From Georgenia satyanarayanai (GTDB taxonomy: Bacteria; Actinomycetota; Actinomycetes; Actinomycetales; Actinomycetaceae): a DNA stretch of 64,000 nucleotides. The position numbers and the translations under genes are program-made. Below the pieces are notes generated by a model. It saw nothing but the letters and a program-made list of their open reading frames with translations, made no database searches and had not been told where the DNA came from. Each line of letters starts with the position of its first letter. Within the stretch, counting starts at the first letter, position 1. Of the stretch, positions 15,425-23,143 are shown piece after piece. Location: the NCBI RefSeq assembly GCF_900116375.1, contig NZ_UETB01000001.1:186001-250000 (forward strand). Reading direction: 5' to 3'.

Positions 15425-16414
15425 TCACCAGCGCGGGTGGATGGCCGCGCGCAGGTCGCGGTCGTAGATGGTGCAGACCGCGTCGTCGAGCTCGGGCGGC
15501 AGCTCGAGGGAGCCGGCCGCGGCGTTGGCGCGGGCCTGCTCGGGGTTGCGGGCGCCGGGGATGACGGAGGAGACGCCGTCCTGGGAGGCAGCCCAGGCGA
15601 GCGCGACCTGTGCCGTCGTCGCCTGCGGGACGAGGAGGCGGGCCACGGAGGCGAACTCGGCGGCGGCGCGCACGCCGGTCTCGAAGTCGACGCCGGAGAA
15701 GGTCTCGCCCACGTCGAAGGCCTCACCGTGGCGGTTGAAGCTGCGGTGGTCGTTCTCCGCGAAGGTCGTCTCGGGGGTGTAGCGCCCCGACAGCAGCCCG
15801 CTCGCGAGCGGGACACGGGCGATGATCCCGACGCCGGCCTCGCGGGCGGCCGGCAGCACCTGCTCCAGCGGCTTGAGGCGGAAGGCGTTGAGGATGATCT
15901 GCACGGTCGCGACGTGGGGACGCGCGATCGCGGCCAGCGCCTCCTCGGCCGTCTCGACACTCACGCCGTAGGCGGCGGTGACGCCCTCCTCGACGAGGGT
16001 GTCGAGGTCGTCGAAGACGCGGTCGATGCCGTACACCGCCGTGGGCGGGCAGTGCAGCTGGACGAGGTCCAGGGTCTCGACGCCGAGGTTGCGGCGCGAG
16101 CGGTCGGTCCACGCCCGGAAATTGTCCATCGAGTAGTTCTCGGGCTCCTGCGGCAGGCGCCGACCCATCTTCGTCGCGACCGTGACGTCCGTGCCGGGGT
16201 TGGCGCGCCGCCACTGCGCGATGATCGACTCGCTGCGGCCGTCGCCGTAGACGTCGGCGGTGTCGAAGAAGGTGACACCGGCCTGCGCGGAGGCGTCGAG
16301 GACGGCGAGGGCGTCGGCCTCGGCCACGTCCCCCCAGTCCGCGCCGAGCTGCCAGGTGCCGAGGCCGATGGCCGAGACGGTGCGGCCGGTCCGGCCCAGG
16401 GTGCGCGTCTGCAT
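15425..16414 (-). CDS. Aldo/keto reductase
   Basis: A 329-residue NADPH-dependent (alpha/beta)8 barrel reductase. The tetrad is visible as Asp and Tyr in FFDTADVYGDGRSE, Lys in VATKMG and His in LVQLHCPP. The C-terminal cofactor region has SSVIPGARNPEQARAN. Start at 16414 follows GAAGGAG, and a TAACCT -10 (reverse complement of 16448-16453) lies upstream. It probably reduces carbonyl metabolites or sugars; the substrate is unknown. Confidence 0.9.
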   Translation of the reverse strand: MQTRTLGRTGRTVSAIGLGTWQLGADWGDVAEADALAVLDASAQAGVTFFDTADVYGDGRSESIIAQWRRANPGTDVTVATKMGRRLPQEPENYSMDNFRAWTDRSRRNLGVETLDLVQLHCPPTAVYGIDRVFDDLDTLVEEGVTAAYGVSVETAEEALAAIARPHVATVQIILNAFRLKPLEQVLPAAREAGVGIIARVPLASGLLSGRYTPETTFAENDHRSFNRHGEAFDVGETFSGVDFETGVRAAAEFASVARLLVPQATTAQVALAWAASQDGVSSVIPGARNPEQARANAAAGSLELPPELDDAVCTIYDRDLRAAIHPRW

Positions 16415-16561
16415 GCTTCTCCTTCGATGCGGGTTGGGGGTGCGCCCAGGTTACCGGGGCCCCTGCGATGTGCTCGCGACGGCCCTGTGGTGGGATGGAC
16501 GGGTCGGCGCAGATCCGGCGCCGCCGGCCTCCGGGCCGCCCCGTGTGCGAAGGAGAGACCC

Positions 16562-16996
16562 ATGCCCAACCCCGTGGTCAACAAGGCGAGCACCGAGTGG
16601 AACGGCGAGCTGTTCACCGGTTCCGGCACCACCACCCTGGAGACCTCCGGCAAGGCGACCTTCGACGTCGCGTGGCAGTCCCGCGGTGAGCAGGAGGGCG
16701 GGACGACCACCCCCGAGGAGCTCATCGCAGCGGCCCACGCGACCTGCTACGCCATGCAGTTCTCCAACATGCTCAAGGAGAACGGCACCCCGCCCACCCA
16801 GCTCAACACGAGCGCGGCGGTCACCTTCGTCGCGGGCACCGGCATCACCGGCATCGAGCTCACCGTCCGCGGCACCGTCGAGGGCATCGACGCCGCGACC
16901 TTCGACGAGCTCGCCCGCAAGGCCAAGGAGACCTGCCCGGTGAGCCAGGCGCTCGCGGGCACGGAGATCACCCTGGCCGACGTCCAGCTCGCCTGA
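16562..16996 (+). CDS. OsmC/Ohr-family peroxiredoxin
   Basis: A 144-residue protein with the two catalytic cysteines of the family, in AAHATCYAM and ETCPVSQAL. OsmC proteins detoxify organic hydroperoxides with thiol cofactors. The start MPNPVVNKASTEWNG is typical of the SACOL1771/YhfA-like OsmC subgroup. The ATG at 16562 follows GAAGGAGAG. It is divergent from the aldo/keto reductase. Confidence 0.93.
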   Translation: MPNPVVNKASTEWNGELFTGSGTTTLETSGKATFDVAWQSRGEQEGGTTTPEELIAAAHATCYAMQFSNMLKENGTPPTQLNTSAAVTFVAGTGITGIELTVRGTVEGIDAATFDELARKAKETCPVSQALAGTEITLADVQLA

Positions 16997-17024
16997 GCTA
17001 GAGCCAACCCCCCTCACCCGCGAA

Positions 17025-17083
17025 TACGCACATACGGTCACCAGGCGGCGGGTTCCGCCCGTCCAGGTGACCGTATGTGCGTA
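17025..17083. repeat. Dispersed palindrome family 1, copy 1
   Basis: TACGCACATACGGTCACC (17025-17042) and its exact reverse complement (17066-17083) flank a 23-base GC-rich loop. A related element is at 32291-32356. Both sit downstream of a gene end. Confidence 0.85.
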
Positions 17084-17125
17084 CTCGGCGGAAGTGGTGT
17101 GGCGGGGGGCGCCGGTGGGCACGGA

Positions 17126-17131
17126 TAGCCT
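17126..17131 (+). promoter_or_regulatory. -10 box TAGCCT, leaderless start
   Basis: TAGCCT ends six bases before the Nif3-family ATG at 17138. Confidence 0.6.
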
Positions 17132-17137
17132 GGGGGC

Positions 17138-18322
17138 ATGGCGAGCACCTTGACCGTGGCCGACGTCGTCGGCCTCCTCGAGCAGCGATACCCGCCGCGG
17201 ACGGCGGAGGGCTGGGACGCCGTCGGCCTCGTCGCCGGTGACCCCGACGCGCCGGTGCGGACGGTGATGTTCGCCGTCGACCCCGTCCAGGCCGTCGCCG
17301 ACGAGGCGATCGCCGCCGGCGTGGACCTGCTCGTCACCCACCACCCGCTCTACCTGCGCGGGACCACCTCGGTGGCCGCGACCACCCCCAAGGGGCGGGT
17401 GGTCCACGACCTCGTCCGCGCGGGCTGCGCGCTGTACACCGCGCACACCAACGCCGACTCCGCGGCCGGGGGAGTGGCCGACGCGCTCGCCGACCTCCTC
17501 GACCTGAGCGAGCGCCATCCCCTCACCCCGCACGACGCCGCCGCGCTCGACACGCTCACCGTGTTCGTCCCCCGTGAGGACACCGCCGCCGTCCTCGACG
17601 CGCTCGCCGCCGCCGGCGCGGGCGCCATCGGCGACTACGACCGCTGCGCCTTCACCGTCGCCGGCCAGGGCACCTTCCGACCCGGCGCCGCCGCCAACCC
17701 CACGATCGGCGCGCGCGGAGAGGTGACCGAGGTGGCCGAGGACCGCCTCGAGATGACCGTGCCGCGCGAGCGGCGGGCCGCCGTGCTCGCCGCGCTGCGC
17801 GCCGCCCACCCCTACGAGGAGCCGGCCTTCTCCGTCCTCGAGCACGCCACCCGCCCGGCGGGCACGGGCATCGGCCGCATCGGCACCCTCCCGGCGCGCA
17901 CCACGCTGCGCGCGCTGGCCGAGCGCGTCGCCGCGGCCCTGCCCGCCACGGCGCAGGGCATCCGCGTGGCGGGGGACCTGGACGCCGAGGTCAGCCGGGT
18001 CGCGGTGTGCGGCGGCTCGGGCGACTCGCTGCTCGGCACGGTCCGCGCCCTGGGCGCCGACGTCTACCTCACCGCCGACCTGCGCCACCACCCGGCCTCC
18101 GAGGCCCTGGAGGCCGGCCCGCCCTACCTCATCGACGCCACCCACTGGGCCAGCGAGTGGCCCTGGCTGCCCGTCGCGGCGGCCCGGCTGGAGGCGGACG
18201 CGCGCGAGAGCGGCGCCCCGCTGCGCACCCGGGTGAGCACGATCGTCACAGACCCGTGGACGCTGCGCCTCGGCGCCCCTGACAATGGCACCACGACCGA
18301 CAACGAGGGAGTCACCCCGTGA
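17138..18322 (+). CDS. Nif3/DUF34-family dinuclear-metal protein
   Basis: A 394-residue Nif3-like protein. Metal ligands are visible in LLVTHHPLYLRG and LYTAHTNADSAAGGVADALA near the N-terminus, and the second half of the metal site in DLRHHPASEA and DATHWASEW. Between them is the PII/CutA-like insert ending in HPYEEPAF, typical of longer bacterial members. The precise reaction is unsettled; GTP cyclohydrolase-like and metal-insertion roles have been proposed for the family. It opens a three-gene operon with 4-bp GTGA overlaps and precedes rnpB. Confidence 0.93.
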   Translation: MASTLTVADVVGLLEQRYPPRTAEGWDAVGLVAGDPDAPVRTVMFAVDPVQAVADEAIAAGVDLLVTHHPLYLRGTTSVAATTPKGRVVHDLVRAGCALYTAHTNADSAAGGVADALADLLDLSERHPLTPHDAAALDTLTVFVPREDTAAVLDALAAAGAGAIGDYDRCAFTVAGQGTFRPGAAANPTIGARGEVTEVAEDRLEMTVPRERRAAVLAALRAAHPYEEPAFSVLEHATRPAGTGIGRIGTLPARTTLRALAERVAAALPATAQGIRVAGDLDAEVSRVAVCGGSGDSLLGTVRALGADVYLTADLRHHPASEALEAGPPYLIDATHWASEWPWLPVAAARLEADARESGAPLRTRVSTIVTDPWTLRLGAPDNGTTTDNEGVTP

Positions 18323-19056
18323 CCACAGCCCCGGTGGCCGACCAGCACCGACTGCTCGACATCCAGACGCTCGACACGCGCGCCGCGAAGCTGGCCCACC
18401 AGCGCCGCACGCTGCGCGTGCTCGAGACGATCGCCGAGCTCGAGAGCCGGCTCGAGGACCTGCGCGGCGCGCAGGTGGAGGAGCGCACGGTCGTCGGTGA
18501 CATCCGCCGTGAGGTCGCCAAGGCGGAGTCCGACGTCGAGCAGGTGCGCCAGCGCGCCGCCCGTCACCAGGCCCGCCTCGACTCCGGTGCGGTCTCCGCC
18601 AAGGAGGCCCAGGCGCTGCAGGCCGAGCTCGAGCAGCTCGCCCGCCGCCAGGGCGACCTGGAGGAGGCCGAGCTGGAGGTCATGGAGCGCCTCGAGGAGG
18701 CCGAGTCCCGCCTCGCCGAGCTCGGCGAGCAGGAGGCCGCCATCGCCGCGGACGTCGCCCGGCACGTCGCGGCCCGCGACGCCGAGTGGAGCACCATCGA
18801 CGGCCAGCTCGAGTCCGTCGCCCGGGAGCGCGCCGCCGCCGCGGACCAGACCGACGCCGGGCTGCTGGCCCTGTACGACCGCGTGCGGGAACGCACCGGT
18901 GGCCTGGCCGCGGTCGCGCTGTACGGGTCGCGCACCGAGGGCACCCAGCTCGACTTCTCCCTCACCGAGCTCGACGCCATCCACTCGGCGCCCGCCGAGC
19001 AGGTCGTCCAGCACGAGGACTACGGCTACATCATCGTGAGGATGGAACCGAAGTGA
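18319..19056 (+). CDS. Coiled-coil protein of the C4-zinc-ribbon family with its cysteines lost
   Basis: A 245-residue protein, homologous in length and context to mycobacterial Rv2229c. Residues ~30-175 form a long antiparallel coiled coil (LEDLRGAQVEERTVVG to VARERAAAA). The C-terminal region YGSRTEGTQLDFSLTELDAI and HEDYGYIIVR aligns with the usual zinc ribbon, where CxxC pairs are expected and the end reads CGRILVR. Here all four cysteines are replaced, so zinc binding is unlikely. GTG at 18319 overlaps the Nif3 stop by 4 bp. Function unknown; the operon position is conserved in actinobacteria. Confidence 0.85.
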   Translation: MTTAPVADQHRLLDIQTLDTRAAKLAHQRRTLRVLETIAELESRLEDLRGAQVEERTVVGDIRREVAKAESDVEQVRQRAARHQARLDSGAVSAKEAQALQAELEQLARRQGDLEEAELEVMERLEEAESRLAELGEQEAAIAADVARHVAARDAEWSTIDGQLESVARERAAAADQTDAGLLALYDRVRERTGGLAAVALYGSRTEGTQLDFSLTELDAIHSAPAEQVVQHEDYGYIIVRMEPK

Positions 19057-20291
19057 GCCAGGCCAGCCTCTTCGACACCGAGCCCACCGCCGCCGCGGAG
19101 GGCACGGCCGAGCGGGGGCTGGCCGCCTCCGGGCGGGTCCTCGTCGTCGAGGCCGACGGCGGCTCCCGCGGCAACCCGGGACCCGCCGGGTACGGGGCGC
19201 TCGTGCGGGAAGGGGACACCGTGCTCGCCGAGCGGGCCGAGTACCTCGGTGAGTGCTCGAACAACGTCGCCGAGTACAGCGGTCTCGTCGCCGGGCTGCG
19301 GGCCGCGGCGCAGATCGACCCGACGGCTCAGGTGGAGGTCCGCATGGACTCCCGGCTGGTCGTCGAGCAGATGTCGGGCCGCTGGAAGATCAAGCACGCC
19401 GACATGCGGCGCCTCGCCGACGAGGCCCGCGGCATCCTGCCCGCCGGCCAGGTGACCTACACGTGGGTCCCGCGCGCGGAGAACTCCGCCGCCGACGCGC
19501 TCGCGAACGCCGCCATGGACAGCCGCGGCACCATCACGACCACCTACTCCGCCGACCCCCCTGCCGCCGACAGCGCACTTGTTACCGGCGGCCCCCCGCC
19601 CGCCGACAGCGCACTTGCTACCGGCGGCCCCCCGCCCGCCGACAGCGCACTTACCGCCGACAGCGCACTTGCCCACGCCGGCGCACCCTCCGACGACGAC
19701 GAGGAGCCGCCGATCCCCGACGTCGACACGGAGGCGCCCTCGCTCGCGGACCCCGAGGCGATGACGATCGTCCTCGTCAGCCCGGGCTGGGCCCCGCGCG
19801 ACGGCGAGGAGGACCCCGAGCTCACCGACGAGGGCCTGGAGCTGGCCGGCGCCGCGGCGGCCGTCGTCGACACGATCGGCGACACGCTGTGGCCGCACCT
19901 GGCCCGTCCGACCATGCTGCTCGCCTCCCCGCTCGTCCGTGCCCAGCAGACCGCCGAGCTCATCAGCGAGGTCGCCGACCTCGGCCTGCCGACCGTCGAC
20001 GACGACTTCGCGGCGACGGCGCCCGGGGAGTCCCGCGAGGACGTCGCCGCCCGGGTGACCCGCGCCCTGGAGTGGCTGGACGAGACCTGCGGGGGCTGCA
20101 CCGTCGTCGTCGCGGCCCACGCGGACGTCATCGCCGCCGTCATCGGCACGGTGGTCGAGGCGCCGACGGCGGCGTGGGACGTGTTCCGCATCGCGCCGGG
20201 GACGATCAGCGTCGTGCGCCGGTGGAGCGGGCGCGGCGAGGTCCACGTCATGGGGTGCCCGGCGCGTCTGGTGGGGGGCCCGGTCGGCTAG
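19053..20291 (+). CDS. RNase H-like domain fused to a degenerate histidine-phosphatase domain
   Basis: A 412-residue protein corresponding to mycobacterial Rv2228c. The N-terminal RNase HI domain (about 25-160) keeps DGGSRGNPGPAGYGA, a Glu in NNVAEYSGL and an Asp in MDSRLVVEQ. An unusual repeated linker follows (about 172-206). The C-terminal domain (about 230-405) resembles CobC/phosphoglycerate mutase, but the catalytic LVRHGET is replaced by LVSPGWAP. The second His is still present in AAHADVIAA. RNase activity on RNA-DNA hybrids is likely; phosphatase activity is doubtful. GTG at 19053 overlaps the previous stop by 4 bp. Confidence 0.9.
   Translation: MSQASLFDTEPTAAAEGTAERGLAASGRVLVVEADGGSRGNPGPAGYGALVREGDTVLAERAEYLGECSNNVAEYSGLVAGLRAAAQIDPTAQVEVRMDSRLVVEQMSGRWKIKHADMRRLADEARGILPAGQVTYTWVPRAENSAADALANAAMDSRGTITTTYSADPPAADSALVTGGPPPADSALATGGPPPADSALTADSALAHAGAPSDDDEEPPIPDVDTEAPSLADPEAMTIVLVSPGWAPRDGEEDPELTDEGLELAGAAAAVVDTIGDTLWPHLARPTMLLASPLVRAQQTAELISEVADLGLPTVDDDFAATAPGESREDVAARVTRALEWLDETCGGCTVVVAAHADVIAAVIGTVVEAPTAAWDVFRIAPGTISVVRRWSGRGEVHVMGCPARLVGGPVG
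19566..19670 (+). repeat. In-frame tandem repeat in the RNase H/phosphatase linker
   Basis: GCCGACAGCGCACTT occurs at 19566, 19602, 19638 and 19656, giving two 36-bp periods and one 18-bp period. It encodes repeats of ADSAL separated by Gly/Pro-rich spacers. It uses CTT, GTT and GCT codons, which are rare in the flanking gene. Confidence 0.9.
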
Positions 20292-20294
20292 ACT
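20289..20294 (+). promoter_or_regulatory. -10 box TAGACT of rnpB
   Basis: TAGACT overlaps the stop codon of the upstream gene and lies six bases before the 5' strand of RNase P helix P1. Confidence 0.6.
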
Positions 20295-20300
20295 CGGCGG

Positions 20301-20685
20301 GCGGATGAGTCGGCCAGGCGGTCGCGGCGCCCCTCGGGGCGACGAGGAACGTCCGGGCTCCGTAGAGCAGGGTGGTGGGTAACGCCCACCCGGGGTGACC
20401 CGCGGGACAGTGCCACAGAAAACAGACCGCCGTCGCAGCCTCCGGGCCGCGGCGGTAAGGGTGAAACGGTGGTGTAAGAGACCACCAGCGTGCCGGGTGA
20501 CCGGTACGGCTCGGTAAACCCCACCCGGAGCAAGACCAGACAGCAGGCGCCTGAGGGCTGCTCGCCCGAGCCTGCGGGTAGGTCGCTGGAGGCGTGCGGC
20601 AACGTACGTCGTAGATGGATGGCCGCCACCGCGGCCCGGCAACGGGCTGCGGGACAGAACCCGGCGTACCGGCCGACTCATCCGC
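20301..20685 (+). ncRNA. rnpB: RNase P RNA, bacterial class A
   Basis: Helix P1 is closed by GCGGATGAGTCGGCC (20301-20315) and its reverse complement (20671-20685). The conserved core is present: GAGGAACGTCCGGGCTCC, ACAGAAAACAGACCG, GGTAAGGGTGAAACGG, AGATGGATGGCC and the 3' ACAGAACCCGGCGTACC. Length (~385 nt) fits an actinobacterial A-type RNA. It is the ribozyme that removes tRNA 5' leaders. It follows the RNase H gene, as in other actinobacteria. Confidence 0.96.
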
Positions 20686-20852
20686 CCTCCGGGCCGGTCC
20701 GCCCACGGGCAGACCGGTGACCACGTGGTCCACAGGTTCCCGTCGTGCTCGCGCCGTCCACAGGCCGGGCTCCCGCGGCCACGCGCGTCGGCCGGTCGCG
20801 ACATCCTGGGGATCGCCGGTGGGTCCGTCCACCGTGAGCCGCAGGAGGTCCC

Positions 20853-21518
20853 GTGCGAGTCCGCCCAGCCACCGTCATGGTCACTGCCCTCGTTCTCGTG
20901 CTCGCCGGGTGCGGCCCCGGGCCCGAGCCCCCGCGGGAACCGCCGTCGCCGACGCCGAGCCCCAGCCGCAGCGCCGAGCCGCCCACCACGCCGCAGCCAG
21001 ACCCGGACACCGCCGCTCCCGAGGGTCCGACCCTGCCCCCGGAGCTCGCCGCACGCATGCCGCCCGAGGAGGAGATCGACGGCCTGGTGCTGGAGGCCGA
21101 GGCGGCCTACGTCGACCACCGTGCGGCGTACGACGCCGCGGCGAGGACGGGGTTCACCGACCCCGACCTCGTCGAGGAGCTCGTCGCCACCGCCACCGGT
21201 GACGTCCGTGAGGCGCTGGAGGTCGAGGCGGCAGCGATCGCCGAGGCCGGCCGGCTGGTGGACGGTGGCGCCGAGGTGCTCGGCATGGAGCTGCACTCCC
21301 TCCTCGTGCCGGAGGCGGACGGCACCGGGTTCGGTGTCGCGCTCGACGTGTGCCTGCGCATCGAGGGTGCCCTGGAGGAGAGTGACGGCACCGTGGTCTA
21401 CGAGCTCGACGGCGATCCGGTCCATCTCGTCGTGCGGCTCACCGACCACGAGGGGACGTGGCTCGTGGCCAGCCAGAGCGTGCAGGAGGGCCCGTGCCCC
21501 GAGGGGCTCGGCCCCTGA
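20853..21518 (+). CDS. Putative lipoprotein of unknown function
   Basis: A 221-residue protein with signal peptide and lipobox LVLAGC, then a Pro/Ser/Thr-rich linker (about 22-65) and a globular domain with an Ala/Glu-rich helix (EAEAAYVDHRAAYDAAA) and a C-terminal beta-rich part with two cysteines. This layout matches small extracellular lipoproteins with a ketosteroid-isomerase-like fold, but no family is recognised with confidence. GTG at 20853 follows AGGAGG. Confidence 0.85.
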   Translation: MRVRPATVMVTALVLVLAGCGPGPEPPREPPSPTPSPSRSAEPPTTPQPDPDTAAPEGPTLPPELAARMPPEEEIDGLVLEAEAAYVDHRAAYDAAARTGFTDPDLVEELVATATGDVREALEVEAAAIAEAGRLVDGGAEVLGMELHSLLVPEADGTGFGVALDVCLRIEGALEESDGTVVYELDGDPVHLVVRLTDHEGTWLVASQSVQEGPCPEGLGP

Positions 21519-21552
21519 CCGCGGTGGTGCGGGCGGGCGGCTCGGCCGCCGC

Positions 21553-21588
21553 GGCTCCGTGCGCCGCCGCGGGTCCGTGCGCCGCCGC
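21553..21588 (+). repeat. Two-copy 18-bp tandem repeat
   Basis: GGCTCCGTGCGCCGCCGC and GGGTCCGTGCGCCGCCGC lie back to back in the gap between two genes, differing at one base. Confidence 0.6.
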
Positions 21589-21656
21589 GAGCGCGCGACG
21601 GCGCCCGCCCGCGACTACCGTCGACCACGAGCACGGCCTCGACCCGGGAGGACGAC

Positions 21657-22166
21657 ATGCGCACGGACCTCGTCCAGGACGCCGCAGCGACCGTCGTCGC
21701 CGGCGTGGGCGCCTCCTGGGTGATGAACCGGGCGACCACCGCCTTCCAGGCACGGCAGTCCGCGGAGTCGAGGCGGCGGGAGGAGGAGGCGAGCAGCGAC
21801 GTCGCCTACGCGGCGCTCGTCCAGCAGGCGGCTGCCCTCGTCGGCGGACGGCTGGACCCGGGGACCGCGGAGAGGCTCGGCCTCGCCTTCCACTACGCCA
21901 TGGGCACCGCCCTCGTCCCCGGCTACGTCCTCCTGCGCCGTCGCCTCGGCCTGCGGCCGGTGCCGGCGGGGCTCGTCCTCGGCCTGTCCGTCTCCGTCGT
22001 CGTCGACGAGGTCGCCAACCCGCTCGTGGGCTCCGCGGCGCCGCCCGGGGACTACCCGCTCGCGTCGCACCTGCGAGGACTGGTCGGGCACGTCGCCTTC
22101 GGGCTTGCCGTGCCCGTCCTCTTCGAGGCGACGACGGCGCTGCTCCGCCGGCTCAGTCGTCCTTGA
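21657..22166 (+). CDS. Small membrane protein, YagU/DUF1440-like
   Basis: A 169-residue protein with an N-terminal amphipathic stretch, a polar Arg/Glu segment and at least three hydrophobic helices (e.g. VPAGLVLGLSVSVVVDEVANP). The HYAMGTALVPGYVLLRRR motif resembles YagU/DUF1440-type membrane proteins of unknown role. The ATG at 21657 follows GGGAGGAC, and TACCGT at 21616 may be its -10. Its 3' end overlaps the convergent methyltransferase by 14 bp. Confidence 0.75.
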   Translation: MRTDLVQDAAATVVAGVGASWVMNRATTAFQARQSAESRRREEEASSDVAYAALVQQAAALVGGRLDPGTAERLGLAFHYAMGTALVPGYVLLRRRLGLRPVPAGLVLGLSVSVVVDEVANPLVGSAAPPGDYPLASHLRGLVGHVAFGLAVPVLFEATTALLRRLSRP

Positions 22167-23061
22167 CCGCCGTGATGCTGTACGTCGTGGGCACCCTCTG
22201 ACGCAGCGGCTCCGGGAAGGCCCACGCGCCGTCGGTCTCCTCCATGAGGGGGTGCGCCGGCCACGGGACCGTCTGCTGCTCGCCCATGCTCGTGATCCGC
22301 AGTCCCGCCCCGAGCAGCGAGCCGATGATCTCGGCCAGCGAGTGGGGCCACTCGTACGTGCGCGGGTGCTCGATCGGCTGCTCGTCACCGGTGTAGGAGT
22401 ACGTGTCCACCCAGGTCTGGGACAGCCCCGACGGGAAGTACCGGTGCCGCACGGCGAGCAGATCGCTGCGTTCGTCGTCGAGGGTGTAGAGCATCGGGTG
22501 ACCGTCCCGGATGAAGAAGGTGCCGCCGGGGCGCAGGAGACGGGCGATGCTGCGTGCCCAGGAGGTGAGGTCGGGCAGCCAGGTGACCGTGCCGATGCTC
22601 GTGTAGACGACGTCGAAGGTGTCGTCCAGGGCGTCGGCCGCGTGCTGGACGTCAGCCTCGACGAAGCGCGCCTCGAGCCCGCAGTCCCGCGCGAGCTCGC
22701 GGGCGATCTCCAGGCTCCGGGACGACAGGTCCATCCCGGTGACGCGCGCACCGAGCCGGGCGAGGGACAGCGTGTCCTTCCCGACGTGGCACTGGAGGTG
22801 GACGACGTCGAGGCCGGCGACGGTCCCGCCCGGCAGGTGCGGCCCGAGGATCGCGAGGTCCTCGGCGGTGACGTCGCTGATGAGGCCCGGATCGGCGACG
22901 AACCCGGGGAGGTCGTACATCGCGGAGCCGGCGTGGATGTCGGCGCGGTCGTCCCAGTTCTCCCGGTTCGCGCGCAGGGCGGCCTCGGGGGTGACGAGGA
23001 CGTCCGTGCCGGCCGGGGCGTCGGCGGTCGCGTCGTCGCCGGTCGGCGGGCGGGTGCTCAT
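22153..23061 (-). CDS. Class I SAM-dependent methyltransferase
   Basis: A 302-residue Rossmann-fold methyltransferase. Motif I reads VVHLQCHVGKDTL (the GxGxG loop is replaced by LQCHVG, as in one actinobacterial subgroup), with acidic motif II MDLSSRSL and motif IV DVVYTSIGTVTWLPDL. The C-terminal part has many aromatic residues that may shape a substrate pocket. Start at 23061. Substrate unknown. Confidence 0.88.
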   Translation of the reverse strand: MSTRPPTGDDATADAPAGTDVLVTPEAALRANRENWDDRADIHAGSAMYDLPGFVADPGLISDVTAEDLAILGPHLPGGTVAGLDVVHLQCHVGKDTLSLARLGARVTGMDLSSRSLEIARELARDCGLEARFVEADVQHAADALDDTFDVVYTSIGTVTWLPDLTSWARSIARLLRPGGTFFIRDGHPMLYTLDDERSDLLAVRHRYFPSGLSQTWVDTYSYTGDEQPIEHPRTYEWPHSLAEIIGSLLGAGLRITSMGEQQTVPWPAHPLMEETDGAWAFPEPLRQRVPTTYSITAVKDD

Positions 23062-23143
23062 GGCGGGGACGGTACCGCCGCAGAGGATCGCGGCCCAGCA
23101 GTTTTCGCGGCCGCTCCCCGAGGCGCTGACCCGGCGCGCTCGC

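Noticed and set aside
19566-19670. Possible CRISPR array
   Set aside because: Spacing is 36/36/18 without unique spacers, the unit is in frame inside a gene, and no cas gene is near.
20301-20685. Protein-coding frames across this region
   Set aside because: The sequence matches RNase P RNA core motifs and closing helix; the frames are coincidental.
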